From: Massilia phosphatilytica
GTDB lineage: Bacteria > Pseudomonadota > Gammaproteobacteria > Burkholderiales > Burkholderiaceae_D
Length of the DNA stretch: 64,000 bases
NCBI RefSeq assembly: GCF_002968015.1
Contig: NZ_PUIP01000015.1
Location: forward strand, 1-64,000
Direction: 5' to 3'
Below, piece by piece: positions 18,330 to 27,346 of the stretch (position 1 is the stretch's first letter; each line of letters begins with the position of its first letter). The notes under the pieces are model-generated. The model was given only the letters and a program-made list of their open reading frames with translations. It searched no databases and was not told the DNA's origin. The translations under genes were made by a program, and so were the position numbers.

Positions 18330-20390
18330 ATGCGTTACCCGAACCTGTTCGCGCCGCTCACCATCAACAAGCTGACGATCCGCAACCGCATCGTCAGCAC
18401 CGCCCACGCCGAGGTGTACGCGGAAAACGGCGTGCCGGGCGAGCGCTACATCCGCTATTACGAAGAGAAGGCGAAGGGCGGCGTCGGCCTGTGCATCTGC
18501 GGCGGATCGAGCCCGGTGTCGATCGACAGCCCGCAAGGCTGGTGGAAGTCGGTCGACCTGTCGAACGACCGCGTGATCGAGCCGCTGGCCCGCCTGGCGG
18601 CCACGATGCACAAGCACGGCGCCAAGATCATGATCCAGGCAACGCACATGGGGCGGCGCTCGAACTACCACGGCGAGCACTGGCCGCACCTGCTCACGCC
18701 GTCGGGCGTGCGCGAGCCTGTCCACCGCGGCAACGCCAAGACCATCGAGCTGCACGAGATCCGCCGTATCGTCGGCGACTTCGCCGCCGCCGCCAGGCGC
18801 GTCAAGGCGGCCGGGATGGACGGCATCGAGATCTCGGCCGCCCACCAGCACCTGATCGACCAGTTCTGGAGCCTGCGCACCAACAAGCGCACCGACGAAT
18901 ACGGCGGCTCGCTCGTCAACCGCATGCGCTTCGGCGTCGAGGTGCTGACCGCCGTGCGCGACGCGGTCGGCCCCGACTTTGCCGTCGGCCTGCGCATGTG
19001 CGGCGACGAATTCCACGAGGACGGCCTGTCGCACGACGTGCTGAAGGAGATCGCGGTCGCGATGGAAAAGACGGGGCTGATCGACTACATCAGCATCGTC
19101 GGTTCCGGCGCCGACACGCACAACACGCTCGTCAACTGCATGCCGCCGATGGCGCTGCCGCCCGAGCCGTTCGTGCACCTGGCGGCCGGCATCAAGTCGG
19201 TGCTGACCCTGCCGGTGATGCACGCGCAGAGCATCCGCGACCCCGTGCAGGCCGAGCGCATCCTCGCCAACGGCATGTGCGACCTGGTCGGCATGACGCG
19301 CGCCCACATGGCGGATCCGCACCTCGTCATCAAGATCCGTGACGGCAAGGAAGACCAGATCAAGCAGTGCGTGGGCGCCAACTACTGCATCGACCGGCAG
19401 TACAACGGCCTCGACGTGCTGTGCATCCAGAACGCGGCGACGAGCCGCGAGGAGACGATGCCCCATACGATCGAGAAGTCGCGCGGACCGAAGCGCAAGG
19501 TGGTCGTCGTCGGCGCGGGGCCCGCGGGCCTTGAGGCGGCCCGGGTGGCGCGCGAGCGCGGCCACGACGTCGTGCTGTTCGAGAAGAACGAGCAGGTCGG
19601 CGGCCAGGTGCTGCTGGCCGCGAAAGCCCCGCAGCGCGAACAGATGGCGGGCATCGTGCGCTGGTTCGACATGGAGACGAAGCGCCTCGGCGTCGACCGC
19701 CGCCTCGGCCTTGCTGCCACCGTCAGCGCGATCATGGCCGAGAAACCCGACATCGTGGTGATGGCGACCGGAGGCACCAGCCATACGGGCGAGAACCCGA
19801 ACTGGCACGTGGCCGACGGCCTGGCCGTGAGCAGCTGGGACATCCTGTCCGGCAAGGTCGCGCCGGGCAAGAACGTGCTCGTGTACGACGGCATCAGCGC
19901 CCACGCGGGCGCCGGCACGGCCGACTTCATCGCCAGCCGCGGCAACGTCGTCGAGATCGTGACGCCGGACGTCAAGGTGGGCGACGACGTGGGCGGCACC
20001 ACATTCCCGATCTTTTACCGCCGCATGTATGCGCAGGGCGTCGTGATGACGCCAAACTACTGGCTCGATTCGGTGGCGCGCGAAGGCGACAAGCTGATCG
20101 CCACCATCCGCAACGAGTACACCGAGGAGCTGGAGGAGCGCGAGGTCGACCAGGTGGTCATCGAAAACGGCATCACCCCGAACGACGGCCTGTACTGGGA
20201 ACTGAAGGAACGCTCGCTGAACCGTGGCGAGACCGACGTGCACAAGCTGTTCGCCGCCGAGCCGCAGCCGCGCCTGGACCAGGAGATCGGACCGGGCGAC
20301 TTCCTGCTGTTCCGCGTGGGCGACTGCGTCTCGATGCATAACATCCACGCCGCGATCTACGATTCTCTGCGCCTGTGCAAGGACTTCTGA
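18330..20390 (+). CDS. dgcA: dimethylglycine demethylation protein A (FMN/FAD oxidoreductase)
   Basis: A 686-residue protein of the old-yellow-enzyme/2,4-dienoyl-CoA reductase family. The N-terminal TIM-barrel FMN domain (FAPLTINKLTIRNRIVSTAH) is followed by iron-sulfur cysteines (CVGANYCIDRQ...DVLCIQNAA) near residues 350-370. A C-terminal FAD/NAD domain contains VVVVGAGPAGLEAARVARER. With DgcB it converts dimethylglycine to sarcosine, releasing formaldehyde. It starts 9 nt after the V4R gene and dgcB begins 1 nt after its stop. Confidence 0.93.
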   Translation: MRYPNLFAPLTINKLTIRNRIVSTAHAEVYAENGVPGERYIRYYEEKAKGGVGLCICGGSSPVSIDSPQGWWKSVDLSNDRVIEPLARLAATMHKHGAKIMIQATHMGRRSNYHGEHWPHLLTPSGVREPVHRGNAKTIELHEIRRIVGDFAAAARRVKAAGMDGIEISAAHQHLIDQFWSLRTNKRTDEYGGSLVNRMRFGVEVLTAVRDAVGPDFAVGLRMCGDEFHEDGLSHDVLKEIAVAMEKTGLIDYISIVGSGADTHNTLVNCMPPMALPPEPFVHLAAGIKSVLTLPVMHAQSIRDPVQAERILANGMCDLVGMTRAHMADPHLVIKIRDGKEDQIKQCVGANYCIDRQYNGLDVLCIQNAATSREETMPHTIEKSRGPKRKVVVVGAGPAGLEAARVARERGHDVVLFEKNEQVGGQVLLAAKAPQREQMAGIVRWFDMETKRLGVDRRLGLAATVSAIMAEKPDIVVMATGGTSHTGENPNWHVADGLAVSSWDILSGKVAPGKNVLVYDGISAHAGAGTADFIASRGNVVEIVTPDVKVGDDVGGTTFPIFYRRMYAQGVVMTPNYWLDSVAREGDKLIATIRNEYTEELEEREVDQVVIENGITPNDGLYWELKERSLNRGETDVHKLFAAEPQPRLDQEIGPGDFLLFRVGDCVSMHNIHAAIYDSLRLCKDF

Positions 20391-20391
20391 C

Positions 20392-22260
20392 ATGTTCGCC
20401 AACATCCTCACCATCTCGTTCTGGGCCAGCATGGCGCTGATGCTGCTGGGGCTCGGACAACGCGCCCGGCTGTGGAGCAACGGCCGCGCCCAGCGCGTCG
20501 CGGCGGGCAAGCTGTTCGCCATCCCGAAGCGTTATTTCGTCGACCTGCACCACGTGGTCGCGCGCGAGCCGTTCATCGCCCGCACCCACGTCGCGGTGGC
20601 CGGCGGCGCGATCCTGGCGCTGCTCGTCATTGGCATCAACTACGGGCTGGCGCTGTATTCGCCCGTGCTCGACCGGGTGCTGCTCGCAGCATCGTGCCTG
20701 ATGCTGGCCGGCGCCGCCATGGTCGCGTGGCGCCGTCTCGCACCGCCGGCGCGGCTGTCGCGCGGGCCGTGGATGCGCCTGCCGTTCACCCTGGCCGCGT
20801 TCGCGCTCGGCGCCGCGCTGGCGGCATGGTATGCGCCGCAGGGCGCGCAGGCGCCGGCGCTGCTCGCCATCATCCTGCTGGCGCTCGGGGCGGCCGAACT
20901 CGCGCTGGGCATCGGCATGGGCGGCCCGATGAAGCACGCCATCGCCGGCCTGCTCAATCTCGCTTTTCACCCGCGCCAGCAGCGTTTCGAGGGCAAGCGG
21001 TCGACCGACCTGCGCCCGCTGAACCTCGAGAGCGGCGACTTCGGGGTGGCCAAGCCGGCCGATTTCGCCTGGAATCGCCTGCTGCAGTTCGACGCCTGCG
21101 TCCAGTGCGGCAAATGCGAGGCCGCGTGCCCGGCGCTGGCCGCGGGCCAGCCGCTCAATCCGAAAAAACTCATCCAGGACATGGTCGTGGGTCTGTCCGG
21201 CAAGACGGACGCCGGCTACGCGGGCACGCCGTATCCCGGCAAGCCGGTCGGCCAGCATGGCGGCGCGCCGGACCAGCCGATCTTCCAGGGCCTGCTCGAT
21301 GCCGACACGGTGTGGTCGTGCACGACGTGCCGCGCCTGCGTGCAGGAGTGCCCGATGCTGATCGAGCATGTGGACGCCGTCGTCGACATGCGCCGCTCGC
21401 TGACCCTGGTCGACGGCGCGGTCCCCGGCAAGGGCGCGCAGGCGCTGGACAACCTGCGCCACACGCAGACCGTGGGCGGCTTCCCGCGCGCCGTGCGCTA
21501 CCACTGGGCCGTCGACCTCGACGTGCCGGTGCTCGGCCCGAACGACCGCACGGACTACCTCTTGATTGCGGGCGAGGGCGCGTTCGACATGCGTTACCAG
21601 CGCGCGCTGCGGGCCCTGGTGAAAGTGCTGAAGCATGCGAAGGTCGATTTCGCCGTGCTGGGCGAGGCGGAAATCGACAGCGGCGACCTGGCGCGCCGCC
21701 TCGGCGACGAAGCCGGCTTCCAGCAACTGGCGCGCGCCAACATCGCGACGCTGGGCCAGCGCCACTTCAGGCACATCGTCACGCCCGACCCGCACGTGTT
21801 CCACTGCATGAAGAACGAATACCCGGCGCTGGGCGGCCGCTACGACGTCGTGCACCACAGCGGCCTGATCGCGCAGCTGTTCAAGGAGGGCCGCATCCGC
21901 CTGAAGGGCGAAGCGCTGGAGACACCGCTGACCTACCACGATCCGTGCTACCTGGGCCGCTACAACGGCGAGCTCGATGCGCCGCGCGACGTGCTTGCCG
22001 CGCTGGGGATCGCCGTGCGCGAAATGGAGCGGTCGCGCGAACGCGGACGCTGCTGCGGCGGCGGGGGCGGGGCGCCATTCACGGACATTCCGGGGACCAC
22101 GCGCATCCCGGACATCCGCATCGTCGATGCGCGCACGATCGGCGCGGAGGTGGTGGCCGTCGCGTGCCCGAACTGCACGGCGATGCTGGAAGGCGTCGTC
22201 GGGCCGCGTCCCGAAGTCATGGAACTTGCCGAGCTGGTTGCCCAGCGCCTGGGGGATTAA
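20392..22260 (+). CDS. dgcB: dimethylglycine demethylation protein B (membrane iron-sulfur protein)
   Basis: A 622-residue protein with several N-terminal membrane segments (about residues 1-190). Two 4Fe-4S motifs follow (CVQCGKCEAACPA, CTTCRACVQECPM). Cysteine-rich CCG-type elements near the C terminus (YHDPCYLGRYN, GRCCGGGGGAPF, ACPNCTAML) resemble heterodisulfide-reductase-like subunits. It probably carries electrons from DgcA and the flavoproteins to quinone. The etfA start follows the stop directly. Confidence 0.92.
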   Translation: MFANILTISFWASMALMLLGLGQRARLWSNGRAQRVAAGKLFAIPKRYFVDLHHVVAREPFIARTHVAVAGGAILALLVIGINYGLALYSPVLDRVLLAASCLMLAGAAMVAWRRLAPPARLSRGPWMRLPFTLAAFALGAALAAWYAPQGAQAPALLAIILLALGAAELALGIGMGGPMKHAIAGLLNLAFHPRQQRFEGKRSTDLRPLNLESGDFGVAKPADFAWNRLLQFDACVQCGKCEAACPALAAGQPLNPKKLIQDMVVGLSGKTDAGYAGTPYPGKPVGQHGGAPDQPIFQGLLDADTVWSCTTCRACVQECPMLIEHVDAVVDMRRSLTLVDGAVPGKGAQALDNLRHTQTVGGFPRAVRYHWAVDLDVPVLGPNDRTDYLLIAGEGAFDMRYQRALRALVKVLKHAKVDFAVLGEAEIDSGDLARRLGDEAGFQQLARANIATLGQRHFRHIVTPDPHVFHCMKNEYPALGGRYDVVHHSGLIAQLFKEGRIRLKGEALETPLTYHDPCYLGRYNGELDAPRDVLAALGIAVREMERSRERGRCCGGGGGAPFTDIPGTTRIPDIRIVDARTIGAEVVAVACPNCTAMLEGVVGPRPEVMELAELVAQRLGD

Positions 22261-23367
22261 ATGGAACGTCGTCAATCAACCGCGCGCCGCGTCAATCCGC
22301 GCCGCCCGTATGTCATCTCGGCCCGTGGCCTGAAGCGCATCATCCTCGGTGCGGAGGAGGGCTCGCGCGACCTCCTGCTGGCGCACCACGCCGCCGCGCG
22401 CAAGCAGCTGCGCACCACGCAACCGTCCGAGCGCCACATGCTGGTCCTCGTGCATGCCGACCGCGGGATGCTGGACGAGCATGCGCGCCAGGCGATCGCG
22501 GCGGCCGCGCTGCTGGCCGATGGCGTCACCGGCGTCGTCGTGGCCGTGCTGGGCGGTACGACGGCCGATCTCGGGGAATGCGGCGCCGACGCGGTGTTCA
22601 ACCTGCCGCAGCTGGACGCCATGCGCTTCTGCCCCGAGCAGGCGCTGGCGCTGGCGCAGCAGCTCATCACGCGCTATCAACCGGTCCACATCTTCCTGCC
22701 GGACCGCGGCGCCGACGGCGACCTGGGACGGCGCCTGGCCGCGCGCACGGGCCGCTCCGTCGCCACCGACGTCGTCGAGCTGGACGCGGGCGGCGCCTGC
22801 CGTCTCGTGCCGGGCGGACGCTTCGCGCGCTGCGCGCTGCCGCAGGTCGTGCTGCTGGCGCGCCATGCGGCGGATGCCGACCTGCCGTTCATCGGCCACG
22901 GCGTGGTCGAGGAGGGCGGCGTGCCCGAGGCATTGCAGCCGGGCGTGCGCGACCTGGGGCTGGAAACGAGCAGTCCGGACCAGATCGGGCTGGAAGAGGC
23001 GGACTTCATCCTCTCCGGCGGCAACGGCATGCGCGACATGGACACGTTCGGCGCGCTGGCCAGGGCGCTGGGCGCGGCGACCGGCGCGTCGCGGGTGGCG
23101 GTGGACGACGGCCGCTTCCCGCGCGCCAAGCAGATCGGCGCGACCGGCAAGACGGTCCAGGCCAGCGCCTACCTCGCACTCGGCATCTCGGGCGCGGTGC
23201 AGCACCTGCAGGGCATCAAGGACTGCCGCCACGTCATCGCCGTCAACCTCGACGACAGCGCCCCGATCGTCAAGCGCGCCAGTCTCACGCTGGTCGAGGA
23301 TGCGCAGGCGCTGATGCATGCCCTGCTGCGGCAGGTGGAAGCTGCGCGCGCGGCCGCCGCGGCATAA
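22261..23367 (+). CDS. etfA: electron transfer flavoprotein alpha subunit
   Basis: A 368-residue FAD-binding subunit. The signature FAD segment is visible in GATGKTVQASAYLALGISGA followed by VQHLQGIKDC. A basic N-terminal extension (MERRQSTARRVNPRRPYVIS) is typical of the copies in betaine clusters. It begins immediately after the dgcB stop (TAAATG). With the next gene it likely accepts electrons from dimethylglycine or sarcosine demethylation, and it is distinct from a fatty-acid-oxidation ETF. Confidence 0.92.
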   Translation: MERRQSTARRVNPRRPYVISARGLKRIILGAEEGSRDLLLAHHAAARKQLRTTQPSERHMLVLVHADRGMLDEHARQAIAAAALLADGVTGVVVAVLGGTTADLGECGADAVFNLPQLDAMRFCPEQALALAQQLITRYQPVHIFLPDRGADGDLGRRLAARTGRSVATDVVELDAGGACRLVPGGRFARCALPQVVLLARHAADADLPFIGHGVVEEGGVPEALQPGVRDLGLETSSPDQIGLEEADFILSGGNGMRDMDTFGALARALGAATGASRVAVDDGRFPRAKQIGATGKTVQASAYLALGISGAVQHLQGIKDCRHVIAVNLDDSAPIVKRASLTLVEDAQALMHALLRQVEAARAAAAA

Positions 23368-23384
23368 CGAACGAAAGGGAAACC

Positions 23385-24161
23385 ATGACGACTATGCTCA
23401 GGATCGCGGTACTGGTGTCGACCGCGCGCCATCCGGTCAGCGGCCAGCCGGTGCGCAGCAGCAGCGACGCGGCCGCGTTCGAACTCGGATGCGGCCTGGC
23501 GCCGCCGGGACGCCTGACGGTGCTCTCGGCCGGCATGACGGGCAAGGAGCACCTGGAAGACTACCTGGGGCTCGGCGTCGAGGCCATCGAGGTGCTGACC
23601 GTCGCCGCGACGGCCGACGTGCTGCCGGCGCTGCTGGCGCGCGTGAAGGGCTTCGACCTCGTCCTGTGCGGCATGCGCTCGGATGGCCAGTCCGCGTCCG
23701 GCATGCTGCCTTATCTGCTGGCCGAAGGATTGGGCGTGCCGCTCGTCGGCGACGTGCTGGAAGCGACGGCGAACCATCGCACGCTGACGGTGCGCCAGTT
23801 CCTGCCCAAGGGAATGCGCCGCCGCCTGGAAGTGAGCCTGCCGGCCGTGCTGGCCGTGCATCCGCGCGCGCCGCAGACCCGCCAGTACGCCTATGCGCGG
23901 GCGCGGGCCGGACGCGTCACCTACGTCGCCGGTGCGATCGGCGGCGGCGCGGCCGCGCCGGCCTGGCAGTTCGAGCCGGCCACGCGGCGTCCGCGCCCGC
24001 TCAAAGCGAAGGTGGTGCAGAGTGGCCACAGCCGGATGATGGGCGCGATCGGCGGCGACGCCGGTGCGCGCGGGGGGCAGGTCGTCAAGCAGGGCAGCGC
24101 CGAGCAGAAAGCGCAGATCCTGCTGGACTACCTGCGCGAACACCGGCTGGTGGATTTCTGA
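23385..24161 (+). CDS. etfB: electron transfer flavoprotein beta subunit
   Basis: A 258-residue ETF beta homologue with LVLCGMRSDGQSASGMLPYL (nucleotide-binding core) and RRLEVSLPAVLAVHPRAPQTR. The sequence departs from the canonical AMP-binding beta subunits, as in other betaine-cluster ETFs. GAAAGGGAAACC precedes the ATG. It ends 1 nt before the FolB-like gene. The partner is EtfA directly upstream. Confidence 0.88.
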   Translation: MTTMLRIAVLVSTARHPVSGQPVRSSSDAAAFELGCGLAPPGRLTVLSAGMTGKEHLEDYLGLGVEAIEVLTVAATADVLPALLARVKGFDLVLCGMRSDGQSASGMLPYLLAEGLGVPLVGDVLEATANHRTLTVRQFLPKGMRRRLEVSLPAVLAVHPRAPQTRQYAYARARAGRVTYVAGAIGGGAAAPAWQFEPATRRPRPLKAKVVQSGHSRMMGAIGGDAGARGGQVVKQGSAEQKAQILLDYLREHRLVDF

Positions 24162-24162
24162 C

Positions 24163-24522
24163 ATGGTCCGCCAACACATCCCCTGGACCATCGAGGTCCG
24201 CGCACTGGCGACGGAACTGCGCAACGGGCCGTGGCGCCGCCAGCGCGCCTCGGTCGACATCACCGTGCACGCGCTCGCGCCGGCGTTTCCGCAGACGATC
24301 GACGACTGCATCGATTACCAGCCGATCTGCGAACACGTGCTGGGCGCGTGGTCGGACGGCGCGTCCGGCGCACTGCCGGAACAGGCCGTGCGCGATCTGA
24401 TCGCGTTCATCCTCGGCCGCGACGAGCGCATCGGCCACGTCGATGTCGCCTTGTCGACGGGAGGCGTCACCGTCCGGGTGGCACAGGCGCGCGCGGTCCG
24501 GGAGGTCCGCCGCGTCGCCTGA
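24163..24522 (+). CDS. FolB-like (dihydroneopterin aldolase family) protein without catalytic lysine
   Basis: A 119-residue protein that aligns with the dihydroneopterin aldolase fold and with the second FolB-like protein at 34853-35272. It keeps the IDYQPI motif (conserved Tyr) and the acidic LPEQAVRDLI helix, but the VDVALS strand ends in TGG where active enzymes have Lys-Pro. It probably binds a pterin or folate without being a normal aldolase. It is the last gene of the sox-dgc-etf run, fitting with folate use by SoxBDAG. The promoter of the next gene overlaps its stop codon. Confidence 0.65.
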   Translation: MVRQHIPWTIEVRALATELRNGPWRRQRASVDITVHALAPAFPQTIDDCIDYQPICEHVLGAWSDGASGALPEQAVRDLIAFILGRDERIGHVDVALSTGGVTVRVAQARAVREVRRVA

Positions 24523-24551
24523 TTGACAGGGTGGTAACGCACGGCTAGCAT
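24523..24551 (+). promoter_or_regulatory. sigma-70 promoter of the GlxA-type regulator
   Basis: TTGACA (24523-24528), a 17-bp spacer and TAGCAT (24546-24551) form a near-consensus promoter. It starts right after the stop of the FolB-like gene. TGGTA-ACGC at 24532-24540 is mirrored by GCGTT-N2-TACCA at 24564-24575, a possible autoregulatory dyad spanning the start point. Confidence 0.65.
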
Positions 24552-24584
24552 GATCGACGCTGCGCGTTGCTACCAAGGATACGC

Positions 24585-25562
24585 ATGTCCCCGTCGTCGG
24601 GCCGGCCGGCCCTGCATATTGCCTTCCTCACGTTGTCCGATTACTCGATGATCGCGTTGGCGAACGCGCTCGAAGTGCTGCGCATGGCCAACCGCGCCAG
24701 CGGCGAGAACCTGTACCGCTGGACGATCGTGACAAAGGACGGCCAGCCGGCGCGTGCCAGCAACGGCCTGCCGCTCAGCCCGACCGTGGCGCTCGGGCAG
24801 GGGGATGCGCCCGACATCCTGTTCGTCTGCGGCGGCGTGCGCGTGCGCGCGGCCTGCGACGCCGCGCTGGACGCGTGCCTCACGCGCCTCGCGCGCGCCG
24901 GCGTCGTGCTGGGCGGGCTGTGCACCGGCAGCTATGCGCTCGTGCGGGCCGGCCTGATGAAAGGCTACCGCTGCGCCGTCCACTGGGAACAGATGGCGGC
25001 CCTGCGCGAGGAATTCACGGACGTCGACTTCAGCGACGGCCTGTTCGTCATCGACCGCGACCGCATCACCTGCTCGGGCGGCACCGCGCCGATCGACCTG
25101 ATGCTGCACCTCACCGAATCCCGCTACGGCAAGGCCCTGGCTGACGCCATCTCGGCGCAGTTCACCGTCGAGCGCGTGCGCGACGCGGCGCATCGCCAGC
25201 ACGTCCCGCTCGCCGCGCGCCTGGCTTTTCGCCGCGCGGAACTCGTGCAGGCCTCCGCGCTGATGGAAAGCCATATCGAGGAGCCGCTCGCGATGGCCGA
25301 GCTGGCGCGCCGCGTGGGCCTGTCGCCGCGCCAGCTGCAGCGCATGTTCCGCCATTACCTCGACATGGCGCCGCACCAGTACTACCTGCGGCTGCGCCTG
25401 GGCCGGGCGCGCGAGCTGCTGACCCAGACCGGCATGTCGATCATGGACGTGATGGTGGCCTGCGGCTTCGAGTCGTCGCCCCATTTCAGCAGGGCGTATC
25501 GCGAACAGTTCGGCCATCCGCCCAGCGCCGCGCGGCGCCAGCACCGCGAGCATGCAGGCTGA
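24585..25562 (+). CDS. gbdR: GlxA-family AraC-type regulator (GbdR-like)
   Basis: A 325-residue regulator. The DJ-1/PfpI-like domain covers about residues 5-180 (DYSMIALANALEVLRMANRA, GGLCTGSYALVRAGLMKG). The AraC domain covers about 220-320 (MAELARRVGLSPRQLQRMFR, CGFESSPHFSRAYREQFGHP). It is highly similar to GbdR, the glycine-betaine and dimethylglycine activator of pseudomonads; the symbol rests on that and on position between dgc/etf and the BCCT transporter. The ATG at 24585 has AAGGA upstream; a TTG 18 nt earlier is less likely. Confidence 0.85.
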   Translation: MSPSSGRPALHIAFLTLSDYSMIALANALEVLRMANRASGENLYRWTIVTKDGQPARASNGLPLSPTVALGQGDAPDILFVCGGVRVRAACDAALDACLTRLARAGVVLGGLCTGSYALVRAGLMKGYRCAVHWEQMAALREEFTDVDFSDGLFVIDRDRITCSGGTAPIDLMLHLTESRYGKALADAISAQFTVERVRDAAHRQHVPLAARLAFRRAELVQASALMESHIEEPLAMAELARRVGLSPRQLQRMFRHYLDMAPHQYYLRLRLGRARELLTQTGMSIMDVMVACGFESSPHFSRAYREQFGHPPSAARRQHREHAG

Positions 25563-25580
25563 CGAACACAGTCAAATGAT

Positions 25581-25596
25581 TGTCGCAATCCAGACA
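25581..25596 (+). promoter_or_regulatory. TGTCG(G/C)AA-GACA motif upstream of the BCCT transporter
   Basis: TGTCGCAATCCAGACA resembles the two soxB-upstream sites (TGTCGGAAACAGACA) and the gbcA-upstream site, with one extra spacer base. It lies 118 nt before the transporter start and close to a weak -10 (TATGTT, 25618-25623). Confidence 0.45.
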
Positions 25597-25714
25597 TTTA
25601 CCGGTCCACGTGCGGCGTATGTTTGAGTCTGGCCGCTGACGAGCAGGCCATTGGGCCAAAGCCCGTCATTCAAACAAAAACACCGCGACCGATTGCGTCG
25701 ATTTGGGAGGCTAG

Positions 25715-27265
25715 ATGAAGCACACTGCGAGTGGGGTGGATTTTCGCCCTGAAGCCAATATCAAAGTCCTGGGGTTGAACTTTCACAAGTTCATATTTCC
25801 AGTCTCGATCCTGTTCATGCTGGTGGCAGTGGTGGCCGCCCTGATCGATCCCCCGGCCGCTGGCCGGTTCCTGGAAGAGGTCAAGCAGGCCAGCCTCAAG
25901 CATTTCGATTCGTTCACCATGCTCGCCGGCAACATCATGGTGCTGTTCTGCGCCGCCCTCGCGGTCACGCCCTGGGGCAGCATCCGGCTCGGCGGCAAGC
26001 ATGCGAAGCCGGAATTCAAGACAGTATCGTGGTTCTGCATGATGTTCGCCGCCGGCATGGGCGTCGGCTTGCTGTACTGGGGCGTGGCCGAACCGGTCGC
26101 GCACTACACCGCGTGGTTCAAGACGCCCCTGAACGTCGTGAAGGACACGCCCGAGGCGGCGCATGCCGCGATGGGCGCGACCATCTTCCACTGGAGCTTC
26201 CACCCGTGGGCCATCTACCTGACGACCGCCGTCGTCGTCGGCTACTTCGGCTATAACAAGGGCCTGCCGTTTTCGCTGAGCTCCGGCCTGCAGCCGTTCA
26301 TCGGCAAGGCGCACAAGGGCACCATCGGCCACGTCGTCGACGTGTTCACGGTGGTGCTGACGGTGTTCGGCCACGCGACGTCGATCGGCCTGGCCGCCAT
26401 GCAGGCCACGGCCGGCATCACCCACGTGCTCGGGGTGCCGAACAGCTTCGCCTACCAGATGCTGTTCATCGGCATCGTCGTCGTCGTCGCCGGTTTCACC
26501 CTGATGCGCGGCCTCCACAACGGCGTCAAGCTGCTCAGCAATATCAACATGTTCATCGCGCTGTCGCTGTTCCTGGCCGTCGTCGCGGGCGTGGGCTTCA
26601 CCACCTTCGGTGCAAACGTGGCGAGCACGACCGTCGACTACGCGACCTACTTCATACCGCTGAGCAACTGGATCGATCGTCCGGACCAGGAATGGCTGCA
26701 CGGCTGGACCGTGTTCTACTGGGCCTGGTGGTGCACGTGGGGCCCGCTGGTCGGCGTGTTCGTCGCGCGCATCTCGAAGGGCCGCACGCTGCGCCAGATG
26801 GTGGGCGTGGTGCTGGTGGCGCCGACCGTCGTGTCGATCCTGTGGTTCACCGCGTTCGGCGACAGCGCCATCGGCAGCATCCTGAACGGCGCGCCAGCGT
26901 TCGCCCAGGGACTCGGCAACGTCGACACGGCCATCTTCCGCTTCCTCGAAACGATCCCGATGTTCGCGTTCACGTCCGTCGCGGTGGTCCTGCTCCTCGT
27001 GATCTTCATGGTCACGTCGGTCAATTCGGCCGCCATCGTCGTCGACAACCTGGCCGCCGGCGGCAATCCCAACACGCCGGCGATCCAGCAGGTGATCTGG
27101 CTGGTCATGATCGCGCTGGTGACGGTGATCCTGTTCGTGATCGGCGACGAATCCGCGCTGAAAGGGATCGAGGCGGGTGCCATCGCGATGGGGCCGCCGT
27201 TCCTCGCGCTGATCCTGGTGCTGATGGTCGGCTTCATCATCTCCGTCGCCAAGGAACCCCGCTAA
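25715..27265 (+). CDS. BCCT-family glycine betaine/choline transporter
   Basis: A 516-residue inner-membrane transporter with about 12 helices. It shows the betaine-choline-carnitine signature YWAWWCTWGPLVGVFVARIS and the glycine-rich FAAGMGVGLLYWGVAEP helix. It lacks the long C-terminal osmosensing tail of BetT/BetP, which suits a catabolic uptake role rather than osmotic sensing. GGGAGG precedes the start. It sits between the GbdR-like regulator and the porin-like gene, pointing to betaine, dimethylglycine or carnitine as substrate. Confidence 0.92.
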   Translation: MKHTASGVDFRPEANIKVLGLNFHKFIFPVSILFMLVAVVAALIDPPAAGRFLEEVKQASLKHFDSFTMLAGNIMVLFCAALAVTPWGSIRLGGKHAKPEFKTVSWFCMMFAAGMGVGLLYWGVAEPVAHYTAWFKTPLNVVKDTPEAAHAAMGATIFHWSFHPWAIYLTTAVVVGYFGYNKGLPFSLSSGLQPFIGKAHKGTIGHVVDVFTVVLTVFGHATSIGLAAMQATAGITHVLGVPNSFAYQMLFIGIVVVVAGFTLMRGLHNGVKLLSNINMFIALSLFLAVVAGVGFTTFGANVASTTVDYATYFIPLSNWIDRPDQEWLHGWTVFYWAWWCTWGPLVGVFVARISKGRTLRQMVGVVLVAPTVVSILWFTAFGDSAIGSILNGAPAFAQGLGNVDTAIFRFLETIPMFAFTSVAVVLLLVIFMVTSVNSAAIVVDNLAAGGNPNTPAIQQVIWLVMIALVTVILFVIGDESALKGIEAGAIAMGPPFLALILVLMVGFIISVAKEPR

Positions 27266-27346
27266 GCCTCTCGCGCGGCCCCGTGCCGCGCCATTCTCCC
27301 ATCGACTCGCACATGGCGCCCGCCGGCGCCAGGAGGAGACACGTCC

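Noticed and set aside
17724..20522. A 932-residue minus-strand frame opposite dgcA
   Set aside because: Composition is that of an antisense shadow in high-GC DNA, and the plus strand encodes DgcA and the V4R-like protein with clear motifs.
27273..27291. Hairpin GCGCGG/CCGCGC after the transporter as a terminator
   Set aside because: The stem is short and no T-run follows; at most a weak structure.
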